A stretch of DNA of 64,000 nucleotides, from assembly GCA_903828515.1 (NCBI GenBank), contig CAIKMD010000003.1:496001-560000 (forward strand), written 5' to 3'. The position numbers and the translations under genes were made by a program. Below, in pieces: positions 53,835-62,306 of the stretch. Numbering within the stretch: the first letter of the stretch is position 1; each line of letters begins with the position of its first letter. The notes under the pieces were generated by a model, which did no database searches, was not told where the DNA came from, and saw nothing but the letters and a program-made list of their open reading frames with translations. This DNA comes from an uncultured Rhodospirillales bacterium (GTDB taxonomy: Bacteria > Pseudomonadota > Alphaproteobacteria > ATCC43930 > CGMCC-115725).

Positions 53835-55301
53835 TCAGCGGCCTGGTGTGCTCGAGTCGATAACCGAGATCGGCCAGTTCATCTTTCCCGCGATGTAGTC
53901 GCGCGCTTGTGTCGCTTCCTTGCGTAGACGCGCAAGATCGACGCCGACGAGGCGTCCGTGCCGCTTCACGATCTTGCCGGCCACCATGACGGTATCGACA
54001 TTGCTGGTATCCATCCCGGTCACGATCGCGCCATAGGCGTTGTTGAGCGGGAAGCTATCGATCGTATCGGCGCGGAGCATAACGATGTCGGCCTCCTTGC
54101 CGGGCGTGAGGCTGCCGACCTTCTTGTCGAGGGCGCAATCGCGCGCTCCTTGGATGGTCGCCATGGCGATCACATCGCGCGCCGTCAGCAATTTCGGAAG
54201 ATCCTTCTCGCCTTGAATCGAGCGTTCGTTGACCATCGCACGCTGCAACAGGAAGCACGACCGCATCATCGTGAACATGTCGGCGCTCATCGAGGTTTCG
54301 ACGTCACTCGACAGACTGGGCGTCAGGCCATTGTCGAGGCATACCTGAACGACCGGCATGCCATGGCGCATCGTCATCTCGATCGGCACCGCGGCGGAAA
54401 CCGCGCCGCCGGTATCGGCAACCAGCTTCGCCTGCTTGGGCGTCGCGCCCGTGAAATGAATATAGACCGTGTCGGAGCGCAGCACGCCTTCGGCTCCCAT
54501 TTGCTCGAAATCCTTCGGGAAGCTGTTCGGCAGCGTCTCGACGATATGCGACCAGATCCGCATGCCGTATTTGCGGCCCGTGGCGAGCATGTCGCGATTG
54601 ACGCTTCCGCTGAACGCCGGCGTCACCAGCTGATCGCTCGAGGAGAAATATCGCTTCAGGAGCCGCTCCAAATCTTGCGGCCACTTCACATCAGGACCGG
54701 CGCCCGAGGTATAGGCATAGACGATGCGTGCGCCCGATTGCTGGAAGCCGTGAATGAGCGCGTCGCTATGCTCGGGGCTGTTATTGACCTGCGAGACATC
54801 GGCGATCGTGGTAACGCCCGAATCGAGCGAGCGAAGCGCGCCGCTCAACCCGCCGATATAGGCGTCCTGGGGCCGGAAAAACGGCGTCGCCGATTTCGGC
54901 CCGTTCGCGATGTCGCGGAAATAGTCTGCGAGCAGCCCATTGCCTTGAATATTGCGTAGCAGCGCCTGGTAGAGATGGTGATGGGTGTCGATGAAGCCGG
55001 GAAGCACGATCGTCCCGGTCGCATCGATGACAGTGGCGTTCGCCGCCGCCAAATTCCGCCCGACCGCGGCGATTCTTTTTCCTTCGATCAGGACATCGGC
55101 TTTGTCGAAATCGCCGAGAGCTTGGTCAAAGCTCAATACGCAGCCACCCTTGAGCAGAATGCGGGGCGATGCGTTTGCGGCCAGCGCTTCGTGCGCCGCG
55201 CCGGGTAGAGCGCTCGTCGCAATCGCGGCTCCCGTCGCTTTTAGAAAATCGCGCCGCACCATCTGATCATGCGCGCTGTACGGCTTTCCATCGTTCCACA
55301 T
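53835..55301 (-). CDS. Tat-exported amidohydrolase, ATZ/TRZ-type
   Basis: A 488-residue metal-dependent hydrolase. A Tat signal is seen at 15-35 (VRRDFLKATGAAIATSALPG). Metal ligands by position are H107-x-H109 in DTHHHLYQ, H252, H282 and D333, the full set of the AtzA/TrzN/cytosine-deaminase group. These enzymes deaminate or dechlorinate ring compounds; the substrate is unknown. The start is ATG 55301, with ATG 55262 (MVRRDFLK) also plausible. It is divergent from a homologous gene at 55468 with 166 bases between them. Confidence 0.9.
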   Translation of the reverse strand: MWNDGKPYSAHDQMVRRDFLKATGAAIATSALPGAAHEALAANASPRILLKGGCVLSFDQALGDFDKADVLIEGKRIAAVGRNLAAANATVIDATGTIVLPGFIDTHHHLYQALLRNIQGNGLLADYFRDIANGPKSATPFFRPQDAYIGGLSGALRSLDSGVTTIADVSQVNNSPEHSDALIHGFQQSGARIVYAYTSGAGPDVKWPQDLERLLKRYFSSSDQLVTPAFSGSVNRDMLATGRKYGMRIWSHIVETLPNSFPKDFEQMGAEGVLRSDTVYIHFTGATPKQAKLVADTGGAVSAAVPIEMTMRHGMPVVQVCLDNGLTPSLSSDVETSMSADMFTMMRSCFLLQRAMVNERSIQGEKDLPKLLTARDVIAMATIQGARDCALDKKVGSLTPGKEADIVMLRADTIDSFPLNNAYGAIVTGMDTSNVDTVMVAGKIVKRHGRLVGVDLARLRKEATQARDYIAGKMNWPISVIDSSTPGR

Positions 55302-55467
55302 TGCCCTTCCCCCTCCCTTGATTGTCCGTCCGGTTTTGTCGATGAACGGTGACTGCAGTTGGGACGCCAGCGACGAGAATTGCCGAGAACGCCACGATTA
55401 TCATAGGCAGGTCGCATTCTTCAGTACAATTGGTAATAGAACTTCGCGTTGAGTCGGAGGCACCACC

Positions 55468-56919
55468 ATGAGCGACGAGGATATCGTGCAGGAGACCGAA
55501 GAGCGTCAGCCAGGTATCTCGCGCCGCCAGCTTTTGGGGGGCACCGCAGCCGGATTGGCGGCGGCGTCCGCCGCTGCCGCTGTCGTCCGCCCGGCCGCCG
55601 CTCAGCCGGCCGCGCGTTCCGATCGCGTGCTCCTCAAGGGAGGAACGGTCTTGACGATGGATCGGACGCTTGGCGACTTTGCCGCGGCCGATGTTCTGAT
55701 CGATGGCGCGCGTATTGCGGCGATCGGCCCTAACCTGCAGGCGGGCGGCGCCGAAATCATCGATGCAGGCCACATGATCGTGATGCCCGGCTTCGTCGAT
55801 ACCCATCGCCATATGTGGGAAGGCCAAATCCGCCAAATCCTGCCCGACGGGGGGATACGCGAATATGTGCGCACCGTTCTCGACGGCTATGGTACCGCCT
55901 ACCGCCCGCAAGACGCCTATATCGGAGACCTCCTGAGTGCGTTGTCGGCCATCGATGCCGGCGTCACCACGTTGCTCGATTGGTCCCATATCCAGACCAC
56001 GCCAGAGCACACCGACGCGGTGGTCAAGGCTCTGCAGGATTCGGGCGCGCGTGCGGTTTTCGCCTACGGCATGCCTGCCGGTAAGCCGTGGTGGGAGGAC
56101 ACATCGCGCCATAAGTACCCCGGCGATATATCGCGGCTACGCCGCCAGTATTTCAATTCCGACGATCAGCTTCTGACGCTCGCCCTCGCCGCGAGCGGCG
56201 CCAATCCGGAGATCGCCGCAAAGGAATGGGCGGCCGCGCGCGATGTGGGTGCCCGTATCACGATTCACGCCAACGCCACGATTGGCAAGATCGCGTCCGC
56301 CGTGAAACTCGGGCCGGATACGACCTATGTGCATTGCGCCCACTGGGACGACACGGCATGGAAGATGGTGGCGGACTCCGGGGGGACGGTCTCGTTTTCG
56401 CCGGTTTCCGAAACCATCATGGGTTCACAGATATCGCCGATCCAGCAAGCGCTTGATGTCGGCATCCGGCCGTCGCTCTCGGCCGACGCGGAAACCAACG
56501 CGCCCAATGATCTGTTCTCCCAGATGCGCGCCGCACTCATCTCGCACAATGCGATGATCATCGATCGCCGCGATCGCGGCGAGAAGGATTTGCCCAAGCG
56601 GCTGACCGCCCGCGACGTCCTGGAATTTGCGACCATCGAAGGCGCGAAGGCGAATGGGCTCGCCGCCAAGATCGGTTCGCTTGTGCCGGGTAAGCAGGCC
56701 GACATCATTTGCTTGCGCAAAGACCGCATCAATGTGATGCCGGTCAAAGATCCAGTCGGCGCGGTCGTCCTCGGCATGGATACCGGCAACGTCGACACGG
56801 TGTTCATTGCCGGTAAAGCCAGGAAGCGGCACGGCGTTCTGGTCGGCATTGATCTCAAGCGTATCGCGTCCGAGGCTGTTGCCTCGCAGAACTATTTGGC
56901 TTCCAAGGTACCAACGTGA
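55468..56919 (+). CDS. Tat-exported amidohydrolase, ATZ/TRZ-type (paralogue)
   Basis: A 483-residue homologue of the gene at 53835. The Tat signal is GISRRQLLGGTAAGLAAASA at 17-36. The metal ligands are H113-x-H115 in DTHRHMWE, H267, H289 and D340. GVTTLLDWSHIQTTPEHTDA and GIRPSLSADAETNAPNDLF are shared in pattern with the neighbour. Export of both enzymes suggests that they act on the same class of periplasmic substrates. A gap of 166 bases contains both promoters. Confidence 0.9.
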   Translation: MSDEDIVQETEERQPGISRRQLLGGTAAGLAAASAAAAVVRPAAAQPAARSDRVLLKGGTVLTMDRTLGDFAAADVLIDGARIAAIGPNLQAGGAEIIDAGHMIVMPGFVDTHRHMWEGQIRQILPDGGIREYVRTVLDGYGTAYRPQDAYIGDLLSALSAIDAGVTTLLDWSHIQTTPEHTDAVVKALQDSGARAVFAYGMPAGKPWWEDTSRHKYPGDISRLRRQYFNSDDQLLTLALAASGANPEIAAKEWAAARDVGARITIHANATIGKIASAVKLGPDTTYVHCAHWDDTAWKMVADSGGTVSFSPVSETIMGSQISPIQQALDVGIRPSLSADAETNAPNDLFSQMRAALISHNAMIIDRRDRGEKDLPKRLTARDVLEFATIEGAKANGLAAKIGSLVPGKQADIICLRKDRINVMPVKDPVGAVVLGMDTGNVDTVFIAGKARKRHGVLVGIDLKRIASEAVASQNYLASKVPT

Positions 56920-57114
56920 CGAAGCGGAGAACGGGCTAATTCCGGGGACATAATACCTAACCGAGACTAATTGGCTCGCATGCCGAAGTGCGAGATCAAG
57001 TCGAGGAAGTCAGCAGCTCATTAGGCATTGTGTTCTCGGCATCGCTGACAAAACCTCGATCTGCGAGATTGTCGCTTCGTGCGCCGGAATTCGGGAAATT
57101 CGAGACGGCGGCAC

Positions 57115-58233
57115 TCATCCCGCTTTTTCATCGCCCAGCGCGAGATGGTAACGGGTGTGCCGCAGCGTGTTCGTTTTGCCGAGGGCTCCTTTCTCGACCA
57201 GGTCCTGAAGGTCGCGCGTTGCGGTGGCGCGCGACGTGCCGGTGATGGTGATGTAGTTCTCGGCGGACAGGCCGCCTTTGAAACCGTCGATGCCCTCCTT
57301 GAACAGGCGGGCGATCACTTTGGCTTGGCGCTCGTTGAGCCGATCGCGGAGGCGTTCGTACAACTTTGCCTTGGCGATATAGAAATCGATGCGCTGGATC
57401 GTCGTGACCTGTGCTTCGAGAACGGTGTGGGCGAAATATTGCAGCCAGTCGGTGACCGCCATGTCTTTGTTGTTGCGCTCCAGCGCCGCGTAATAATCCT
57501 TGCGCTTGCGCTCGATCGTGTAGGCGAGCGCGATCAGGCTCGGATGGCCGAGATTTTGCGCGAGGGCTTTTTCCGAGAGAGCGCGTCCGATTCGGCCGTT
57601 GCCGTCTTCGAACGGATGGATGCAGACGAAGTAGAGATGCGCGAGCCCGGCGCGCGTGAGCGCCGGCAACGGGGTTGCGCCTTGCGGCGCGGTGTCGTTG
57701 AACCACGCGATGAAGCGCCGCATCTCGTCGGCGACGCGCTTCGATGGCGGCGCTTCGAAATGCACGATGCGCTTGTGGATGGGGCCGGAGACGACCTGCA
57801 TGGGGTCGTCATGCGTGCGATAGTCCCCGATGGACTTGATCGTCGTGTTGCCGCTCAGGAGCTGGCTGTGCCAGGCGAACATCGTCGCGTCCGCGAGTGG
57901 GGCCGCGAAATGCTCGTAAAGAGCCACCATCATCTTGGCGATGCCGCGCTCGGCAGCCGGGATATTGGCGGCGTCAGGTCCGAAGCCCAATTGATGGCGC
58001 AGCGAGGACTGGACGCTCTCGCGGTTGAGGATTTCGCCTTCGATTGCGGAGGTCTTGAGCGCTTCCTCGCTGATGAGTTCGATGCGCAGCGCGTCCTGGT
58101 CGGCGGAGCCGACATGGCGGAAGACCCCCATGAATTCGCCCGATTGCAGCAGGAATTGCTGCTCCAAAGCCGCCAGGGCCTTGGATTCATATAAGAATTT
58201 TGGCCACCCGAGCTGTTCCCAATTCCACCGCAT
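57115..58233 (-). CDS. Fic family AMPylase-like protein with N-terminal inhibitory motif and winged helix
   Basis: A 372-residue protein. An N-terminal DUF4172-like helical part (MRWNWEQLGWPKFLYESKAL) carries the inhibitory T61-S-A-I-E65-G66; the Fic core has HPFEDGNGRIGR at 206-217, with the catalytic His206 intact; the C-terminal 90 residues form a winged helix-like segment with ITGTSRATATRDLQDLVEKG. Fic enzymes transfer AMP or other nucleotide parts to target proteins. The winged helix suggests DNA binding, and two matched inverted repeats lie at the start codon and just upstream, so autoregulation is likely. It is read leftwards, divergent from the esterase. Confidence 0.93.
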   Translation of the reverse strand: MRWNWEQLGWPKFLYESKALAALEQQFLLQSGEFMGVFRHVGSADQDALRIELISEEALKTSAIEGEILNRESVQSSLRHQLGFGPDAANIPAAERGIAKMMVALYEHFAAPLADATMFAWHSQLLSGNTTIKSIGDYRTHDDPMQVVSGPIHKRIVHFEAPPSKRVADEMRRFIAWFNDTAPQGATPLPALTRAGLAHLYFVCIHPFEDGNGRIGRALSEKALAQNLGHPSLIALAYTIERKRKDYYAALERNNKDMAVTDWLQYFAHTVLEAQVTTIQRIDFYIAKAKLYERLRDRLNERQAKVIARLFKEGIDGFKGGLSAENYITITGTSRATATRDLQDLVEKGALGKTNTLRHTRYHLALGDEKAG

Positions 58234-58307
58234 GAGCTATAGAGATACCTCCTATAGCTCATAATACCGTTAAATTATGAGCTATAGAAAGAAATTCTAT
58301 CGCTCAT
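58232..58307. promoter_or_regulatory. tandem operator of the Fic gene
   Basis: Two inverted repeats have the same build: ATGAGCTATAG at 58232-58242 with CTATAGCTCAT at 58252-58262, and ATGAGCTATAG at 58277-58287 with CTATCGCTCAT at 58297-58307. Each has 11-base arms and a nine-base spacer, and the centres are 45 bases apart. The first covers the Fic start codon. Confidence 0.75.
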
Positions 58308-58482
58308 CGACCGGGAGGGCGCGACGGACGTGCGAGGCTCGCATGCTGCGCCGCACAATAATTAATTGAACTATAAATATTGAAGTAATGTGAGATTGGC
58401 AGCACCATATATTGCATTGCACAAATCGATATTCCGCCGCTTTATCCCGCTTTCGGCGCGATAGCGGTGAAAGGACGAATTG

Positions 58483-59667
58483 ATGAGCACCGATTTCGCC
58501 GCCTCGATGCGCCAAGCCGGCCGGTTGACGCGGGCGGCCAAACTCATGGAGGCGACGCGCGTCATTCAAAATGCCCTGAAGCAACGTCTCGGATGGGGCG
58601 TGCGACCGACGATGCCATTCGCGGCTCAGGATCAAAGCAGCCCCGAGTTGTTTGCGTCTCCGCCTCTCAGCGTATCGGTCGCGCCGACCGCGTCGGTATC
58701 GATCCCGATACTCGGCATTCCTCAAACCACACCGGTTCTCGCGCGCACCGGGCTCCCTGTGTTCGGTCTCAAAAAGTCGAACGCGCCTGCGATCCCCGAC
58801 GGTGCGGCATTTCTGGAACGCTCCTTTACCTGCTCGGCGGGAACGCGCGGCTACAAACTCTATGTCCCGGCGTTCATGGGGGCGCCGCCGCGCGGCCTCA
58901 TCGTCATGCTGCATGGTTGCAAACAGGACCCTGACGATTTCGCCGCGGGCACGAACATGAACGCGGTGGCCGAGGCGCACGGTTTGCTGGTCGCCTATCC
59001 GCGACAGACCGCATCCGCGAACGTGGCCTCGTGCTGGAACTGGTTCGATCCCCGCGACCAGATGCGGGACTCAGGCGAGCCGGCGGTGATCGCCGGCATC
59101 ACGCGCTCTCTCATGTCGGAATTCGCTCTCGATCGCGAACAGGTCTTCGTCGCCGGTCTCTCGGCTGGCGGCGCGATGGCGGCGGTGATGGCCGAGACCT
59201 ATCCCGATCTCTACGCTGCCGTCGGAATCCATTCGGGCCTAGCCTATCAATCGGCCAACGATGCGATGTCGGCATTCGCGACGATGCGCGGCGACTTCCG
59301 GTCGGCGGGCACGGCGAACTCGGATCGTGCGCTTCAGGTCCGCACCATCGTCTTCCAGGGCAGCGCCGATCATACCGTCGATCCTTCCAATGCAACGCGC
59401 ATCGTCGCGGCAGCCGGGCGCCATTCGACGTCGGCGCGCCAGGAAGACCACGGTCGCTCCGCCGGCGGTCGCAGCTATACGCGCACGATCATCGACGGCA
59501 TCGGTGGTGCGCCGCTGATCGAATCCTGGCTGATCGACGGGGCCGGGCATGCATGGTCGGGCGGCAGCGCGAGCGGCAGCTATACCGATCCCAAGGGTCC
59601 GGATGCTTCGGCAGAGATGGTTCGCTTCTTCATGGCAAGTCCCGTCGCGCCGCGACGCGCTGCGTGA
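58483..59667 (+). CDS. PHB depolymerase/feruloyl esterase-like hydrolase
   Basis: A 394-residue hydrolase of the short-chain PHA depolymerase (type 1 catalytic domain) group. MLHGCKQDPDDFAAGTNMNA carries the oxyanion motif, GLSAGG at 225-230 the nucleophile Ser227, and the Asp (SADHTVDP) and His (GAGHAW) are visible. A long N-terminal part (about 100 residues, Ser/Pro-rich) precedes the domain; no clear signal peptide is found. It might be intracellular, acting on PHB, or exported by an atypical route. AGGA seven bases upstream supports ATG 58483. Confidence 0.87.
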   Translation: MSTDFAASMRQAGRLTRAAKLMEATRVIQNALKQRLGWGVRPTMPFAAQDQSSPELFASPPLSVSVAPTASVSIPILGIPQTTPVLARTGLPVFGLKKSNAPAIPDGAAFLERSFTCSAGTRGYKLYVPAFMGAPPRGLIVMLHGCKQDPDDFAAGTNMNAVAEAHGLLVAYPRQTASANVASCWNWFDPRDQMRDSGEPAVIAGITRSLMSEFALDREQVFVAGLSAGGAMAAVMAETYPDLYAAVGIHSGLAYQSANDAMSAFATMRGDFRSAGTANSDRALQVRTIVFQGSADHTVDPSNATRIVAAAGRHSTSARQEDHGRSAGGRSYTRTIIDGIGGAPLIESWLIDGAGHAWSGGSASGSYTDPKGPDASAEMVRFFMASPVAPRRAA

Positions 59668-59829
59668 TACACGCGGACCAACGAAAGATTTTGCTGGCGG
59701 CGCGTCGGCACGATCCGTCAGACTGATTTCAACGGAAACGATATCGTCGTCGTTTTGTCGAAGACAGAAGCTGGAGGAATTCGTCGCCGCGCAAGCAGAA
59801 GACGCTTTGCTCTTTTTGAAGGCGATGAC

Positions 59830-60867
59830 ATGAAACGAATTTTCTCGGCTTTTCTATTTCTCGTTGCGGCCGGCCTGTTTCCGGCGCGGGCGCAAACGCC
59901 GCCCGTCGTGACGATGGGCGTGGTCAAGATTCAATCGGCCACACCGATTTATATCGCCGCGGAGAAGGGATATTTCCGCGATCTCGGCGTCGATGTGAAA
60001 ATCGAGACGATCGAGTCCACCGGCACGTCGATGCCGCTCCTCGCCACCAATCGTCTGCAATTCGTGGTCGGCGGCATCGGCGCTGCCTATTGGAATGCGC
60101 TCACCAAGCAACTGCCGGTCATCCTGGCCTTCGGCACCGCATCGAGTCCGGCGCATAACGCGGTCGTCGTGCGCGCCGATCTCGCCGGTACGATCAAGAC
60201 GGCGTCCGATCTCAAAGGACGAACAGTCGGCGCCAACGCGCCGGGCGCCATTCCGATTTATCAGCTCGGCAAGCTGCTCGAGACCGCGAAGCTTTCGCTC
60301 GCCGATGTCGATGTGCGTTACATCCCGCTGCCGCAGATCAGCATCGCGATGGGCAACCGGGCGCTCGACGTCGCGCTGATCTCGCCGCCATGGAGCAATA
60401 TCGTGATCGATCAGAAGATCGGCGTGCCCTGGATCGACTTCGACGACGTCATCCGGCCGCAGCCCACGGCGATCGGCGCGTTCACCGCCAATGCCGATTG
60501 GATCAAGCAGAACCATGACCAGGCGCTGCGCGTCTTCCTCGCGCTCGGCCATGCCTCGCGCGATTATTGCCAGGCCTATCATCACGGCCCCAATCGCGTC
60601 GAAGTCGAAGACATCATGGTGAAGTACCAGCTCGCCACCGATCGCGCGTCGATCGACGCCTTGCCGTGGCAATCGCGCGATCCGAACGGCCGCGTGAACG
60701 TCCTCAGCGTCGAGGACATTCAGGAGGTGTTTTTCCGCGAACACCTGATCACCCAGAAATTTCCGCCCGAGAAACTGGTCGATGCGAGCTTCGTCGACGC
60801 GGTGGCGAAGGAATTGGGTCCGTTTCAACCCATCAACAAAGACAGCAAAGAGGTCGGCTGCCGGTAA
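59830..60867 (+). CDS. ABC transporter substrate-binding protein, NMT1/SsuA-like
   Basis: A 345-residue exported binding protein. The signal peptide is MKRIFSAFLFLVAAGLFPAR. The mature protein begins VVTMGVVKIQSATPIYIAAE with GYFRDLGVDVKIETIESTGT, and continues with LKGRTVGANAPGAIPIYQLG, all as in nitrate/sulfonate/taurine binding proteins. No ABC permease is nearby in the window. ATG 59830 gives the signal; a frame 25 codons longer has none. It precedes an HsaA-like oxygenase, repeating the gene pair at 3844-5973. Confidence 0.85.
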   Translation: MKRIFSAFLFLVAAGLFPARAQTPPVVTMGVVKIQSATPIYIAAEKGYFRDLGVDVKIETIESTGTSMPLLATNRLQFVVGGIGAAYWNALTKQLPVILAFGTASSPAHNAVVVRADLAGTIKTASDLKGRTVGANAPGAIPIYQLGKLLETAKLSLADVDVRYIPLPQISIAMGNRALDVALISPPWSNIVIDQKIGVPWIDFDDVIRPQPTAIGAFTANADWIKQNHDQALRVFLALGHASRDYCQAYHHGPNRVEVEDIMVKYQLATDRASIDALPWQSRDPNGRVNVLSVEDIQEVFFREHLITQKFPPEKLVDASFVDAVAKELGPFQPINKDSKEVGCR

Positions 60868-60918
60868 GCGGCGGCGATACCGGCTGCGGAATCGCGCCGC
60901 CGCATTGATCGTATATTC

Positions 60919-60935
60919 TTATGAAATGATCATAA
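60919..60935. promoter_or_regulatory. 17-base dyad (TTATGA / TCATAA) upstream of an oxygenase gene
   Basis: TTATGA (60919-60924) and TCATAA (60930-60935) are inverted with a five-base spacer, in an AT-rich stretch of the otherwise GC-rich intergenic region before 61028. The size fits operators of GntR-type regulators. Confidence 0.4.
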
Positions 60936-61027
60936 AAAGACGATTGCCAGATAAATCGCGAGGGGCAATGCTTCGGGCATCCTTGGTGGATCACGCATGA
61001 AGCAGCGGAAAATGAGCGCGAAAACCG

Positions 61028-62251
61028 ATGCGAGCCGGCCCTGAGCGGGTGTCGGGCGTCAACGACATGAGCGGCGCCGGCGTCGAACTGATCCAACGCG
61101 CGCGGTCGCTGGTTCCCGTCCTCGCCCAACGTGCTGCGCAGACCGAACGCGACCGGATGGTGCCGAAAGAGACGATCGCCGACATGCAGGCGGCCGGCCT
61201 CTTCCAGGTGATGCAACCCAAACGCTGGGGCGGTCACGAACTCGGCCTCGAAATCATCACCGATATTCAATTGATTTTGGCCGAAGGCTGCCTGTCGAGC
61301 GCCTGGGTCTTCGGCGTCATCGCGGCCGAGCCGTTCCTGATCGCGCTCTGCGACGACCGGATGGCACAGGATGTCTGGGGCCGCGACCGTTCGACGCTCG
61401 TCTGCGGCACCTCCGCCGCCGATGCGAAGAACACGCTCGTCGCGGTCGAGGGCGGGTTCCGGCTCAGCGGCACGTGGCGTTTCGCCAGCGGCTGTGATCA
61501 TTGCGACTGGGCCTTTCTCGGCGGTGCCGTCGTCGCGGCCGACGGCACCAGCACGGATTGGCGCCTGCTCCTGCCGAAAGCGGATTATCAGATCGTCGGC
61601 CCTTGGAACGTGTCGGGCCTGCGGGGAACCGGCAGTCGCGACATCGTCGTCGCGGATAAATTCATTCCCGCGCATCGGGCGATCAAGCGGGCGGACGTAT
61701 TCGATAGCAAGGGACCCGGCCTCGCGCTCAACACCGCGCCGGTCTATCGCATCCCCTTCGGCCAGGTCTTCTCGTTTGGCGTATCGACCCTGGTGATCGG
61801 CGGTCTCCAGGGCATGCTCGACGCTTTCACCGCGTATGGCGCCAAGCGCACCGCGCGCGGCATCGGCCCGACCGCGCGCGACCCCGTTGCGCAATTGCTC
61901 TGTGCCGAAACCGCCGCCCAGATCGACGAAAGCAAAACGATCTTTCGCCGGAACGCGGCGAACCTCCAGGCCTATGCCGAGCGCGGCGAGATTCCGCCGA
62001 TGCGCGAGCGCATGCAGTATAAATTCCAGCTCGCCTTTGCCGTCGAGCGCGCCAGCCTTTTGGCCGCGCGCCTCTTCAAGGCGGCGGGCGCGAGCGGCAT
62101 CTATGTCGAGAACACGCCCTTCGCGCGGATGCTCGCCGACATCAATGCCGGGCGTTCGCATGTGAACAATCAGTTCGAACTCTATGGCCGGAGCTGGGGG
62201 GCGGTTCTTCTCGGCGGCAGCGAAAGCGAAGGCCGCGATCGCCTTCTCTAG
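61028..62251 (+). CDS. acyl-CoA dehydrogenase-fold flavin monooxygenase (HsaA/group D-like)
   Basis: A 407-residue protein similar in motif order to the gene at 4795-5973: VPKETIADMQAAGLFQVMQP, LAEGCLSSAWVFGVIAAEPF, LSGTWRFASGCDHCDWAFLG and GPWNVSGLRGTGSRDIVVAD. The C-terminal helical domain ends FARMLADINAGRSHVNNQFE. The role is probably hydroxylation of a small organic molecule with reduced flavin supplied by a separate reductase. Start choice is uncertain: MRAGPERV at 61028 or MSGAG at 61067; no strong ribosome binding site precedes either. Confidence 0.82.
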   Translation: MRAGPERVSGVNDMSGAGVELIQRARSLVPVLAQRAAQTERDRMVPKETIADMQAAGLFQVMQPKRWGGHELGLEIITDIQLILAEGCLSSAWVFGVIAAEPFLIALCDDRMAQDVWGRDRSTLVCGTSAADAKNTLVAVEGGFRLSGTWRFASGCDHCDWAFLGGAVVAADGTSTDWRLLLPKADYQIVGPWNVSGLRGTGSRDIVVADKFIPAHRAIKRADVFDSKGPGLALNTAPVYRIPFGQVFSFGVSTLVIGGLQGMLDAFTAYGAKRTARGIGPTARDPVAQLLCAETAAQIDESKTIFRRNAANLQAYAERGEIPPMRERMQYKFQLAFAVERASLLAARLFKAAGASGIYVENTPFARMLADINAGRSHVNNQFELYGRSWGAVLLGGSESEGRDRLL

Positions 62252-62306
62252 CGGTGACGGCCATGCCGGACATTCAAATCCTATCAATCCGAAACGGGAG
62301 AGCGAC

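Noticed and set aside
56930..56990. Sequence resembling an IS200/REP-associated transposase end (ATTCCGGGGACATAATACC)
   Set aside because: Only a short end-like motif is present; no transposase or partner end can be identified in the gap.
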